Origin: CAYGUK01 sp964352985
Lineage (GTDB): Bacteria; Pseudomonadota; Gammaproteobacteria; JAHCLG01
Length of the DNA: 35,412 bases
Reading direction: 5' to 3'
NCBI GenBank assembly: GCA_964352985.1
Contig: CAYGUK010000035.1
Span: 1 to 35,412, forward strand
The translations under genes were made by a program, and so were the position numbers. The notes beneath the pieces are model-generated. The model made no database searches and had not been told where the DNA came from. It saw nothing but the letters and a program-made list of their open reading frames with translations. Below are positions 22,982-32,502 of this stretch, piece by piece. Within the stretch, counting starts at the first letter, position 1, and every line of letters begins with the position of its first letter.

Positions 22982-23016
22982 GGAATTCAATTTTTATGTA
23001 TACTTTGCCGAATTCC
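22982..23016 (+). promoter_or_regulatory. Inverted repeat flanking a -10 element upstream of icmH
   Basis: GGAATTC (22982-22988) and GAATTCC (23010-23016) flank 21 bases that contain TATACT (22999-23004). The -35 at 17-base spacing is poor (TTTCAG). An activator or repressor bound to the two arms would control icmHF transcription; this is inference from position. Confidence 0.4.
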
Positions 23017-23033
23017 TTAAAGTGGTATGGGCG

Positions 23034-23891
23034 ATGAATGAGGTAAATGATACAACGATAGTCAGTAATGCAAAACATGTCTGGCTTGAGAGTCAAGCAT
23101 CATCTTCTACAGAAAATTTTCAATCTGGAATTGGTTTAAGCTTATCTTCAGAAGAACATGTCAGTAAAACTTTTTCTGCGCAAAATAGTATAAATCCCAT
23201 AGTCACAGCAGCCATGCCTTTATTAAGTCTCGCATCCAAACTTTATAATTCAGAAAATTATGATGATATTGCAAAACTCCATGCAAATCTAACACATGAA
23301 ATTAAAGCATTTGAAACGCAATCAAAAAATTTCGGTGTGCGTTCAGAAAACATATTAGCTGCAAGATTTGTGCTTTGTGCTTTGTTTGATGAAATTATTT
23401 TAAATACGGCTTGGGGCAATGAAACATCTTGGGGAAATTACAAATTACTCCCTAGTTTTCAGCATGAAAGTGATGCTGACGAAAAGTTTTTTACCATTTT
23501 AAATCGTTTATCAGCGGACGCTGCTATTTATATTGATATTTTAGAATTAATGTATTTATCACTAAATATTGGTTATTGTGGTAAATATCGATTTCTCGAC
23601 AATGGGCTGCAATACCGTAGTGTTTTAATGGATAAACTTTATCACACCATTAGAATGCAACGTGGGGAATTCAGTAAAAATTTATCTTTACCCCCTAGCG
23701 CTATCGTAAAAAAATTAACGACACCGATTCGCCGATTTAAACCCTGGAAAACGTTAATTATCACAACCTTATTACTTGTTGGCATTAGTGTTGGATTTCA
23801 CTATTTAGTCAATATTAATGCAACTACAATTAATCAAAATTTAGATCAATTAATACAACCACTTCATCAGCAAACACGGAATAGTTCATGA
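23034..23891 (+). CDS. icmH: Type IVB secretion inner-membrane protein IcmH/DotU
   Basis: A 285-residue member of the DotU/IcmH/TssL family. With IcmF it stabilises the Dot/Icm core complex in the inner membrane. Recognisable family segments are NPIVTAAMPLLSLASKL near residue 65, the helical stretch RFVLCALFDEIILNTAWG, and a DNGLQYRSVLMDKLYHTIR motif before the end. A single C-terminal membrane anchor (about 240-262) is followed by a short periplasmic tail, the expected topology. Start choice is uncertain: an in-frame GTG at 23022 precedes the ATG used here and neither has a clear ribosome site. Its stop overlaps the icmF start (ATGA), so the two are coupled. Confidence 0.88.
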   Translation: MNEVNDTTIVSNAKHVWLESQASSSTENFQSGIGLSLSSEEHVSKTFSAQNSINPIVTAAMPLLSLASKLYNSENYDDIAKLHANLTHEIKAFETQSKNFGVRSENILAARFVLCALFDEIILNTAWGNETSWGNYKLLPSFQHESDADEKFFTILNRLSADAAIYIDILELMYLSLNIGYCGKYRFLDNGLQYRSVLMDKLYHTIRMQRGEFSKNLSLPPSAIVKKLTTPIRRFKPWKTLIITTLLLVGISVGFHYLVNINATTINQNLDQLIQPLHQQTRNSS

Positions 23892-26800
23892 ATTTAGTTA
23901 AACGTTTTTTTTCTAAACAAAGAATATTGAGTTTGATCTTACTATTTCTTGTGTGTTTACTCATTTGGTTTATCGGGCCTTTTTTTGCATTTGCCGGAAA
24001 TAGTCCATTCGTTTCATTATCAAACCGAATTTTAACGCTTGTTATTGTGACATTAATTTGGGGAATTTTACAATTACGCACCGAAATTAAATTATTATCA
24101 AATAAATCAGCTTCCTCCTCTCAATCAAATCATAACAGTGCTGAATTAGTAGAAGTAAATCTTTCAAGTGATAGTGCCGCTTTAGCTGATATTTTTAAAA
24201 CGGCCAAACAGTATTTAAAGAAAAAGGTTAAAAAATTCAGTTTCTCTAAAAAATATCTTTATCATACACCATGGATTTTATTAATCGGTCCTAAAGGTTC
24301 AGGTAAAACCTCTCTCTTAAAGAATGAAAATTTATTTCCCTCGTCTCTTCAGCATGCTAGTTTAAATGATAATAATATTTGTAATTGGTGGTTTAACAAT
24401 GATGTGACGATTCTTGATATCAACAGTATGAATGAATCAGATCAATCAGTAAAACATGCAATTTGGTTACAGTTTATTAACTTATTAAAAAATCTTCGCC
24501 GTAATAAACCCTTTGATGGTGTTATTATTAATATCAGTATTCGCGATCTCATGCTAGCCGATTCAGAGAAACGCCAAGAGTTACTATCTATTGTTAAACA
24601 ACAATTACACTTACTCAATAAAAAAAGTAATTATGCTTACCCTATATATTTAATCTTCAATCAATTTGATCAAGTAGCAGGCTTTACTGAATTTTTTGGC
24701 GATATGAGCGTTGAAGAACGATGCCAAATTTGGGGAATACATTGCAAAAAAAATAAAACACAAAGTCTTACTGAACTATTTGATACTGAATATTCAAGAT
24801 TGATAACTAAATTAAATGACAGGCTTATCTGGCGTTTACATCAGGAACGTAATCAAGAAAATAAAACTTTAATCAAAGATTTTCCAACGCAAATGGAAAG
24901 TTTAACAACATTATTGAAAAACTTTATTAAAGATTTATGTGGCGACTTTTATTTTTCAGATAAAGCCCAATTGCAAGGTATTTATTTCACCAGCGCAATT
25001 CAGCAAGGAATTCCTATCGATAGGTTATTGCAACCACTGAAAAATGCTTTTTCTTTAACACCGATTAGTTTAAAAATACAGCATAAAAAAGTGAAACCCT
25101 ATTTTGCCAGAGAAATCTTTAGTGAAATTATCATCCCTCAAGGCAAACAACAATTTACCCCCAACTCACTTCTGAGAAAAATTCCTTGGCCCAAAATATT
25201 CACTTACAGTATTGCAGGATTGTTTACACTTATATTTTTGGGTTATTGCATGACGGGTTATAAGATGCGAACTCGACAAATAGATATAGCACAAAATTTA
25301 TTAACGCAATACCAATACTTAAGCAATGATAATGACCAAAATTTTCATCATTTATTATTATCACTCAATACTCTTGCTCATTTATCTGATGTTTTTCACA
25401 ATCAAAAAACCAATAAAATCCAACAACAATTTGCCGAAAATGATTTTTATAATTTATCAAAAAAAGCTGACTTGGCATATCATCAACAATTAGTTAGCAA
25501 GCTACGAATGAAATTAATTGCGTTGGCTTATCGAAATCTCTATAACGTTAGTCCAAAAAACCCTGCTGAAGTCTATCAACGTTTAAAAATATATCTTATG
25601 TTGGGGTCAACTGATCATATTAATAAAGCGCTAGTGGTGAATTGGGCTGAAAAATCTATTCCAAAGTTATCTAAAAAAGATAACAAAAATTTAGAATTTC
25701 ATTTAAATCAATTACTATCTAACCCTGTGACTTTAGCTAAACTCAACATGCAATTAATCAGCTTAGCAAGAAGAGTATTAAATAATTTAACTTATCCAGA
25801 AAAAACATTTGTCATTTTAACTGCTAGTAATAAAACCTATTCCTATGATTTACTACCAAAAGACCAAACACTTTTTGATACGCCTTACCAAACTATTCCT
25901 TACATATACACGACGAAAGGCTATGATGATTTTAATAATAAATCGCTGATCAATGCTGCAAAAGCAAGCGCAAAAGGAAATTGGGTGTTGGGTAATAATA
26001 ATCTCATCGATTTATCACCACAACAAGTGCAATCTATAGCAAAACAAACAAAGTTTTATTACCAAAAATCTTATGCTAATTTATGGCAACAAATATTAGA
26101 TCATACGAAACTAAAACCGATTAATAATATTAGTCAAGCACTTGATCAAATCACACAAATGACAAGTAAAGATTCATTATTAAAAACATTTTTATTAAAA
26201 ATTGATGATAATACTAAGCCTATACGTGATGGTGAGATAGATCCTAGTATTATCAAATCTTCAACTCCAAATATAAATTTACAATTACAAGTATTTCACT
26301 CTATGCTTTATACACCAAATAGTGATATTGCTAAATTTTTCCAATCTATGGATGATTTAAAACAATATTTAGCAGGATTTAATTCAATAGCTCAATCAGA
26401 TGAAGATATATTTTCTAAAACACGAGATCATATCGTTTCAGGAAATGATCCTCTATTAGCTTTTAGCAAACAAGCAGTTAATTTTCCACAACCGATGAAT
26501 TCATGGGCAAACCAATTGTCAACCGAAATTTGGCAACAAATGTTAAGCCAAAGCCAAACATTTATTAATCAACAATGGCAACAACAAATTGTTTCTTTCT
26601 ATCAACAACGCTTACAAGGCAAATATCCCATATCAAACAATGCATTTGGTCAAATTTCTTTACAGGATTTCACTGATTTTTTTGCACCTAATGGTTTAAT
26701 TGAACAATTTAGAGAAAAATACCTTGACCCCTTTATCAAAAAAGATCATCAGCAATGGACATTGAAAAAATTTAATGGTTATTCATTTCCTATTCATCAT

Positions 26801-27262
26801 CAAACTCTATTACAATTACAACTTGCAAGTTATATTACTAAAATGTTTTTCCCCCATGAGAATCAAAAACTAGCAATACATTTTACTTTGCAACCTCTTG
26901 CGCTTGAACCTATTGTAAAATTATTTAAACTCGAAATTAATAATAAACAATCGATATTTGATCAGGATCAAGCACCTCATTTATCAAGCTTTATTTGGCC
27001 TGGAAATGATGAATCGAATGCAGTAACTTTAAATTTCACCACTATAAATGGTGATGTAGATAGAAAAACATATGCAGGTCCGTGGGCATTATTTAAAGCG
27101 TTACAAGTTTCACAGTTGAGTCCAACAAGTGATCCCAAAAAATTTGCTTTAACATTTGATTTAAACGGAAATTCAGCAAAATATTTACTCAATGCTGATT
27201 TTACGCTTAATCCATTTATAGCAAATGTAGTCAATGAATTTAATTTACCCCCTACAATTTAA
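23888..27262 (+). CDS. icmF: Type IVB secretion inner-membrane protein IcmF
   Basis: An 1124-residue IcmF/TssM-family protein. Two N-terminal membrane helices (about 13-33 and 42-64) precede a cytoplasmic GTPase-like domain with an intact P-loop GPKGSGKTSLLKNE (about 135-147) and a region matching the family's later nucleotide motifs (IFNQFDQVAGF). A third membrane helix (about 437-460) leads to a large periplasmic part. The C-terminal IcmF domain is recognisable from SFIWPGND, AGPWALFKAL and the final ADFTLNPF. It is somewhat longer than Legionella IcmF (about 970). It works with IcmH to support Dot/Icm assembly. It overlaps icmH by 4 bases. Confidence 0.92.
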   Translation: MNLVKRFFSKQRILSLILLFLVCLLIWFIGPFFAFAGNSPFVSLSNRILTLVIVTLIWGILQLRTEIKLLSNKSASSSQSNHNSAELVEVNLSSDSAALADIFKTAKQYLKKKVKKFSFSKKYLYHTPWILLIGPKGSGKTSLLKNENLFPSSLQHASLNDNNICNWWFNNDVTILDINSMNESDQSVKHAIWLQFINLLKNLRRNKPFDGVIINISIRDLMLADSEKRQELLSIVKQQLHLLNKKSNYAYPIYLIFNQFDQVAGFTEFFGDMSVEERCQIWGIHCKKNKTQSLTELFDTEYSRLITKLNDRLIWRLHQERNQENKTLIKDFPTQMESLTTLLKNFIKDLCGDFYFSDKAQLQGIYFTSAIQQGIPIDRLLQPLKNAFSLTPISLKIQHKKVKPYFAREIFSEIIIPQGKQQFTPNSLLRKIPWPKIFTYSIAGLFTLIFLGYCMTGYKMRTRQIDIAQNLLTQYQYLSNDNDQNFHHLLLSLNTLAHLSDVFHNQKTNKIQQQFAENDFYNLSKKADLAYHQQLVSKLRMKLIALAYRNLYNVSPKNPAEVYQRLKIYLMLGSTDHINKALVVNWAEKSIPKLSKKDNKNLEFHLNQLLSNPVTLAKLNMQLISLARRVLNNLTYPEKTFVILTASNKTYSYDLLPKDQTLFDTPYQTIPYIYTTKGYDDFNNKSLINAAKASAKGNWVLGNNNLIDLSPQQVQSIAKQTKFYYQKSYANLWQQILDHTKLKPINNISQALDQITQMTSKDSLLKTFLLKIDDNTKPIRDGEIDPSIIKSSTPNINLQLQVFHSMLYTPNSDIAKFFQSMDDLKQYLAGFNSIAQSDEDIFSKTRDHIVSGNDPLLAFSKQAVNFPQPMNSWANQLSTEIWQQMLSQSQTFINQQWQQQIVSFYQQRLQGKYPISNNAFGQISLQDFTDFFAPNGLIEQFREKYLDPFIKKDHQQWTLKKFNGYSFPIHHQTLLQLQLASYITKMFFPHENQKLAIHFTLQPLALEPIVKLFKLEINNKQSIFDQDQAPHLSSFIWPGNDESNAVTLNFTTINGDVDRKTYAGPWALFKALQVSQLSPTSDPKKFALTFDLNGNSAKYLLNADFTLNPFIANVVNEFNLPPTI

Positions 27263-27281
27263 AATCAAGGAAGTCACTTTC

Positions 27282-28181
27282 ATGAAAATTTTTCTTTCAT
27301 TCGTTCTAATGCTTTGCATTATTTTTTTTAATACCTATACTTTCGCAACAGAGAAAAATATTGTCCAATTTAAGTTGCAACAATTAGAAAAAACGTTTCA
27401 GGGTAAAATCGGTGTCTACGCTTTTGATACTAATAACAAACAAATAATTGCATATAGAGCAAACGAACGTTTCCCAATTCAAAGTACGTCTAAATTAATG
27501 GGTGTTGGATTATTACTTAAACAAAGTGAAAATCAACCTAATTTACTGAACGAAATGATACATTACTCTAAAAAAGAATTAACGTATTGGAGCCCGGTTA
27601 CTGCTGCTAATTCCAAATTTAGCATGACTTTAAATTCGCTTGCAGCAGCGACTATATCTTATAGTGACGATACAGCATTTAATCTTATCATTAAAAAATT
27701 AGGCGGCCTAAAAAAAATAAATCAATTTGCAAGATCACTAAATAACCAATCTTTTCAAATTGAACATTTTGAACCTCATTTAAATTCAAATCCTAAATTA
27801 GAAACCGATTCGGCAACTCCAAAAGATATGGCTCAAAGTCTTGAGAAATTAACATTAAAAACTAGCATTCTATCTGCGAATTCTCGACATGAACTTATCA
27901 CTTGGTTACGAAATAATACTACCGGATATACTCGTATAAGAAGCGGTGTTCCTGACGGCTGGGTTGTTGCTGACAAAACAGGAAGTGGTAGTTATGGGAT
28001 TGCGAATGATATAGGGATAGTTTGGTCACCTAGTTGTAAACCAATCGTAATGGCTATTTATACTGTAAAAAACAATAAAAATACGAAATGGCAAAACACT
28101 ATCGTTGCTAAAATTACAAAAATTATTATGCAAAATTATCAAAAAACGGATAAGTGTTTTGCCGAAACAAATCTAAGTTGA
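27282..28181 (+). CDS. Class A beta-lactamase with SDN to SDD change
   Basis: A 299-residue serine beta-lactamase-fold protein with a signal peptide (about 1-22), acting in the periplasm. The ATG at 27282 follows AGGAAG; an open frame from 27234 overlaps icmF and has no ribosome site. The class A marks are Ser68-x-x-Lys71 (QSTSK), Glu164 and Asn168 of the omega loop (FEPHLN), and Lys232-Thr-Gly (DKTGSG). The SDN loop reads Ser128-Asp129-Asp130, so the usual Asn132 (Ambler) is Asp. The gene follows icmF by 19 bases on the same strand and converges on the rlpA-like gene with a 9-base overlap. It is not a mobile-element cassette: no transposase or integron feature is near. Activity and spectrum are uncertain because of the substitution. 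Confidence 0.88.
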   Translation: MKIFLSFVLMLCIIFFNTYTFATEKNIVQFKLQQLEKTFQGKIGVYAFDTNNKQIIAYRANERFPIQSTSKLMGVGLLLKQSENQPNLLNEMIHYSKKELTYWSPVTAANSKFSMTLNSLAAATISYSDDTAFNLIIKKLGGLKKINQFARSLNNQSFQIEHFEPHLNSNPKLETDSATPKDMAQSLEKLTLKTSILSANSRHELITWLRNNTTGYTRIRSGVPDGWVVADKTGSGSYGIANDIGIVWSPSCKPIVMAIYTVKNNKNTKWQNTIVAKITKIIMQNYQKTDKCFAETNLS

Positions 28182-28718
28182 ATGGATTTCAACGCGAGTT
28201 GTGCCACTATGAAGCATGCCAAGTTTAACAGCAGCGCCATAAGATAAATCCATAATACGTCCACCAACGTAGGGACCACGATCATTCACTTTTACAGTGA
28301 CGGTTCTACCATTACGTAAATTAGTAACATCTACAACTGTGCCCAGCGGGATAGTTCTCGATGCTGCAGTCATTCCATACATGTTATATATTTCACCACT
28401 GGCCGTCTCATGATGGTTAAAACCTGGACCATACCAAGATGCAATTCCGCGTTGATAAATATCATCCCCATGAATAGATGAAACAATAGGAACATGACGG
28501 TAATTGTGATGATAATGATGATAACGACTAGCTCGATATCTAGAACCATAAGGTTCTGCGAAATTTTGGCGGAAATTATATTCAATTTTTTCCACTCTAT
28601 AGGGTCTAAAACTTATCAAATAAGAATGCCTAGCTGCTTGAATATTAATAGAAATCGTAGAAAGAATTAGTATAAATATTATTGCTCTAATCACTCGGTT
28701 ACTCCATTTTATTATCAT
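28173..28718 (-). CDS. RlpA-like septal/lytic transglycosylase-family protein
   Basis: A protein of about 181 residues with an N-terminal hydrophobic leader, a Tyr/His/Arg-rich linker (RASRYHHYHHNYRH) and a C-terminal double-psi beta-barrel of the RlpA family: GIASWYGPGFNHHETASGE, MTAASRTIPLGT, VTNLRNGR and VNDRGPYVGGRIMDLS. RlpA proteins cleave or bind denuded peptidoglycan glycans at the septum. The conserved Glu and Asp are present, but the His of the usual TAAH motif is Ser (TAAS). No SPOR domain is present. Start codon is uncertain among 28718, 28733 and a GTG at 28787; none has a good ribosome site. It lies downstream of icmB on the same strand and converges with the beta-lactamase gene. 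Confidence 0.8.
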   Translation of the reverse strand: MIIKWSNRVIRAIIFILILSTISINIQAARHSYLISFRPYRVEKIEYNFRQNFAEPYGSRYRASRYHHYHHNYRHVPIVSSIHGDDIYQRGIASWYGPGFNHHETASGEIYNMYGMTAASRTIPLGTVVDVTNLRNGRTVTVKVNDRGPYVGGRIMDLSYGAAVKLGMLHSGTTRVEIHST

Positions 28719-28762
28719 TAAAATGTTGCACATGATGCAATAATGATTTTTTAATTGCAAGG

Positions 28763-28792
28763 GCAGAAAACTGCGATCTTGTAACACAAGAT
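28763..28792 (-). terminator. Tandem small hairpins after the icm operon
   Basis: Just beyond the icmB stop on the minus strand lie two perfect hairpins: ATCTTGT-AAC-ACAAGAT (28776-28792) and GCAG-AAAA-CTGC (28763-28774). The U-rich tract is only moderate, so this could be a 3' processing or partial termination site between icmB and the rlpA-like gene. Confidence 0.35.
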
Positions 28793-28827
28793 GTGAAGCA
28801 ACTGATAATTAAAGAGGTTTATTCTAA

Positions 28828-31800
28828 TTATTTTTTTACAGGCAGGCTCTTAAACTGGGGATTCTTCATATAAGCGTCCATGATTTCACTTATAATTTCA
28901 TCAATCACGCCTTTTTTCGAATCATCTTCAATTAAGCCCTTTTCTTCCTTGATGGCATTTAGCCTATCTTCAACTAGTTTTGTGACACTACCGCCGGGAA
29001 ATAAAGTCGCTAAGACTCTTCTTGCTTCTGCAGGCCCCAAACGTTTGTATAGTTGGTTTCTTAAGTTCACATCTTCCACAGTCGTACTAAAAGACCATAA
29101 TTCCACTGGGCCTAATGTTAAGGTTAGTAATTGCACATTCATCCCAGTTTTAGTAGCAAACTGAGCTAAAAAGGTTGCCCCCAACTCACTCGGGCCATGA
29201 ACTCGATTTCTCAAGGCAATTTCTGCTGTAGCAGTTAATCCAAATATTTGGACAGTTTTATGAACTGCCTGGGCGGGTCCTGCATCCATAATAAAAATTG
29301 AAGTTGCAAATTCAACCATTAAAGAATCAAAATCTTCCAAAGATTGAGAAAGTAGTGCAACTTGAACTCGCCATTTACGACCTTCCCGCATATCAACTAT
29401 CACTTGATCACGAACCGCTTTCGCTTTTGATGTTCGATGAAACTCGTCATAGACAATTCGTTTATGGTCTTCTCTTAACTCTCGAATTCTATCTTTATGA
29501 TAATGTTGGTAAGAATCGGGCATATCTACAACGGAATCTTCAGTTAAATAATAATGCCTAGCTAAAATATAACGTGCCAACATATACATGACGGCGGTTT
29601 GTCTATCTGCAGCATCACCACCACTTTTGGCAACTTCATCCAAATCAAGCGATACCACTCGCGCATCACCTAAATCAAAGCTTGTTACTCGTGATAAAAT
29701 CGGATATTCCCGAATCGAGGATGAGATCATTCGTCCAAATGCTGTAATTAATGGTTCCCCAGTAGGTGCAGTTATTGCACCATAGAGATCTTCAACAACC
29801 TGACTACGACATATTGAAACAGCGTCACTTAATAATGGCACTGCATAACGTTGAGCTAACATCGCTTCATGCGTAAATCCTGCTAAGAATAACGCATCTG
29901 TGACTTCCCACCAGGTTGTACGTTGATCACGTACAAATCCAATTTCTTCTAATATTCCATCGACTAATGGTTCTAATCCAGGTGCGAATACCGAAGGATT
30001 ATTTTCATCTGACATTGCTTTATAAAGTTCATCAATGACTAACCCTGCCATATCTGGAATACCATCATAAGCATTTTCAGAACCAAGTGGTGTAGTGAGC
30101 AAAGTTAAAAAATTAACTAAAAATGCGCGTTCTTGTGGTGTAGGTTTTCTTAAACCTAATTGTGTATCAAATGGATTAATCGAATAATCCGGTGTCATGC
30201 GTAATCTATGATAGGCTACTTGGTGACGCTTATCAGAAGGTAATGCTTCACGTAAAAGTGAAATTAACCCACTACTTGATGGGCCAATATCAATAATCGC
30301 AATTCGTGGTAATCGTGCTATACCCGCAGATAAACACAATGCTAAATTTAAAGCATTTGATAAAACTGATTTACCTGATCCAGGTCTAGCATAAACTAAA
30401 TCAATCCAAGTTGTTTGTTGTCTTGAGCCTGGTTGATAAGGCCAAGGTTTACCGTCAGGTGATCTAAACAATACCGCACCAAAATCCCAAGGAGAAGCAG
30501 GTCGTGTTATGGGTAACATTGCTATAACATTAGATAATGGTGCAACAGATGGTAGTGCGACACTATTGCCACTTACCCCTAACATAGAAGAAACCACACC
30601 GGCAAATGGATCTCCTGAAACTTCTGAAACTTCACATGAGCCCCAACCTTCTATAGCTTTTGCTAATTGTGAGGTGCGAGTACGTAGCGTTCTAATATCA
30701 CCTTCCTTTGCCCAAGTTGACGCTGTTACTCTTAACTTTACTACTGCATCATCCGTATTAACTTTTATATAGCGTAATAAATTTGTTGAATCACTTATAA
30801 GACGATTATAAGGTGAAGTCCAACTCAATGTAGCAGCTAAAAAAGCTTTAAAACGTAGTGAAGTAACACCATCACTATCAATCAAAAATGATATTCGCCA
30901 AGGAATTCGAATTGCTAATGTTCTTTGAAATAAACTGATAAATCCTCTAATATCACGTGGGAATAAATCAATATAAATATTTGAATAAATTCTATCTCCA
31001 ATTCTTACCGTGCGTAAATCGATTCCTTCAGCATCTCTTGGTAATATCTGTTGCGCAAGAGAAGGCCACATCACATCAGAAATTTCACCTTTAAATTGTT
31101 TGGTTAAGCGTATAGCTGGTATTTTATCACCAGGTAATAAGGGTTTCCAAGTTGGATCCGTGAATTCGGGATCAACTGACATTCGCATTTTAAAAACTGC
31201 TTCATGTGTTTTTACTATTGTTGCGTAAATTTTAAGATTATTTAAATCCGCAATAATAGCACGAACAAATGATTCGTGTGTATTTCTTAAATCCGGAATT
31301 GTCGCAAGCACATTTTGGGTGTGTTTGAATGCAGGAATTTTATTTTCTCGAATAAATTTAGATTTATCTTTTAATGCTCTGTCTATTTGTTCTTTCGTTA
31401 AGCCATTTGGTCTAGTCCACAAAACTAAATAGACTTCTTCATCAGCAGTATATCTTGCAAGATGATTGACACGTTCTTGGAATAAGTCATTTAAATCCAT
31501 TTTTAATTTTTCAGAAGTAGCTTGAGCTGGTGCTAATATTGTTCGTAACGTTTCCTTTACTGTTTCACGTTCATAATTAAAATATACTTGAATAGTGTGT
31601 CCAGCACGTGACATCGCAGATTGCCACGAAGTTGAAATACCATTAACTAATCGTTCAAACTCATCACTACCAATTAATTCTGTAGCGCCGTGAATTTTAA
31701 TCATTGAAACGAGTGAACCATCATGTGCCACTAAAACTTCATCAGAGTCTGCTGTTTGTAAATCACAATACGAGTCTGAAGTTTGCTTTAAGGAGGATGA

Positions 31801-31857
31801 TAACCAAGCAATTAAACTATCGATACCATCGATAATTGGATCCATAAAACTTGTCAT
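28828..31857 (-). CDS. icmB: Type IVB secretion ATPase IcmB/DotO
   Basis: A 1009-residue VirB4-like ATPase that powers assembly or substrate transfer at the cytoplasmic base of the Dot/Icm machine. The Walker A loop is ARPGSGKSVL (about residue 490) and a Walker B-like RIVYDEFHR lies near residue 800. The start is placed at ATG 31857, behind GGGGGA, giving 1009 residues, which is the length I recall for Legionella DotO; a start seven codons earlier would bury that site. No signal peptide or clear membrane helix is present. It is the last gene of the icmE-G-C-D-J-B run and follows icmJ after a 28-base gap. Confidence 0.95.
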   Translation of the reverse strand: MTSFMDPIIDGIDSLIAWLSSSLKQTSDSYCDLQTADSDEVLVAHDGSLVSMIKIHGATELIGSDEFERLVNGISTSWQSAMSRAGHTIQVYFNYERETVKETLRTILAPAQATSEKLKMDLNDLFQERVNHLARYTADEEVYLVLWTRPNGLTKEQIDRALKDKSKFIRENKIPAFKHTQNVLATIPDLRNTHESFVRAIIADLNNLKIYATIVKTHEAVFKMRMSVDPEFTDPTWKPLLPGDKIPAIRLTKQFKGEISDVMWPSLAQQILPRDAEGIDLRTVRIGDRIYSNIYIDLFPRDIRGFISLFQRTLAIRIPWRISFLIDSDGVTSLRFKAFLAATLSWTSPYNRLISDSTNLLRYIKVNTDDAVVKLRVTASTWAKEGDIRTLRTRTSQLAKAIEGWGSCEVSEVSGDPFAGVVSSMLGVSGNSVALPSVAPLSNVIAMLPITRPASPWDFGAVLFRSPDGKPWPYQPGSRQQTTWIDLVYARPGSGKSVLSNALNLALCLSAGIARLPRIAIIDIGPSSSGLISLLREALPSDKRHQVAYHRLRMTPDYSINPFDTQLGLRKPTPQERAFLVNFLTLLTTPLGSENAYDGIPDMAGLVIDELYKAMSDENNPSVFAPGLEPLVDGILEEIGFVRDQRTTWWEVTDALFLAGFTHEAMLAQRYAVPLLSDAVSICRSQVVEDLYGAITAPTGEPLITAFGRMISSSIREYPILSRVTSFDLGDARVVSLDLDEVAKSGGDAADRQTAVMYMLARYILARHYYLTEDSVVDMPDSYQHYHKDRIRELREDHKRIVYDEFHRTSKAKAVRDQVIVDMREGRKWRVQVALLSQSLEDFDSLMVEFATSIFIMDAGPAQAVHKTVQIFGLTATAEIALRNRVHGPSELGATFLAQFATKTGMNVQLLTLTLGPVELWSFSTTVEDVNLRNQLYKRLGPAEARRVLATLFPGGSVTKLVEDRLNAIKEEKGLIEDDSKKGVIDEIISEIMDAYMKNPQFKSLPVKK

Positions 31858-31885
31858 AGTTCCCCCATTTAATATCAACTAGTCT

Positions 31886-32500
31886 TTATTGACCTTCTGG
31901 GATTTCCTCAAGTGCTGCCTTTGCCCAGGTTTCAATTTGTTTTCTAAATTTAGCATGAGATGGTAGTAAGCGTAAATTCGATAATAATTTTTCAGTTATT
32001 TTTCCATCTGTTTTATCTGATTCAATAATCATTTGTCCAAAATTATTTGGTCGACAAGTACCAGGTCCAAATTGTTCTTCGACAGCTTGAGCTCTAAATT
32101 TAAAACTACGATATAAAGCTTGGGCACTCGATTGATATGCTGTGGCATTAGTCATTGCGCAAAATAATACATGGCAAAAAGCATCTAAATCATTTTGTGT
32201 AATTTCGGGTAGATAGATTAATGTTCCGCCGCCATAATCATTACGACCTACCGCTTCTAAAAAAAAACATTGCGTGCAAAAACAACAAGACGTGATCATA
32301 TTAGATAAAACGTTACGATTATAATTTTGATCAAGATTAACTACTTCTTGAAATTCCCGTGCTTGAAAGCCACAGTACTGGCATGTATACATGTCTCTTT
32401 CAAGCACTCTTTTGCTAAACGACTGAAATGCAGGATCTGCCTTTCTAGCCGCAAACAATCGCCAATTCCCTGGCTTAACCGATAGCGTCAATGGATACAT
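31886..32500 (-). CDS. icmJ: Type IVB secretion protein IcmJ/DotN
   Basis: A 204-residue cytoplasmic component of the Dot/Icm coupling complex (with DotL and DotM in Legionella). The N-terminal part has a zinc-site pattern of the HNH kind: CQYCGF (about 40-45) and CCFCTQC (about 72-78), which can supply four Cys ligands. YPLTLSVKPGNWRLFAARK at the start and GPGTCRPNNFGQMIIES later fit the DotN family as I recall it. The length is near that of Legionella DotN (about 208). Its start is 2 bases after the icmD stop, with no strong ribosome site, so coupled translation is likely. Confidence 0.93.
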   Translation of the reverse strand: MYPLTLSVKPGNWRLFAARKADPAFQSFSKRVLERDMYTCQYCGFQAREFQEVVNLDQNYNRNVLSNMITSCCFCTQCFFLEAVGRNDYGGGTLIYLPEITQNDLDAFCHVLFCAMTNATAYQSSAQALYRSFKFRAQAVEEQFGPGTCRPNNFGQMIIESDKTDGKITEKLLSNLRLLPSHAKFRKQIETWAKAALEEIPEGQ

Positions 32501-32502
32501 GT

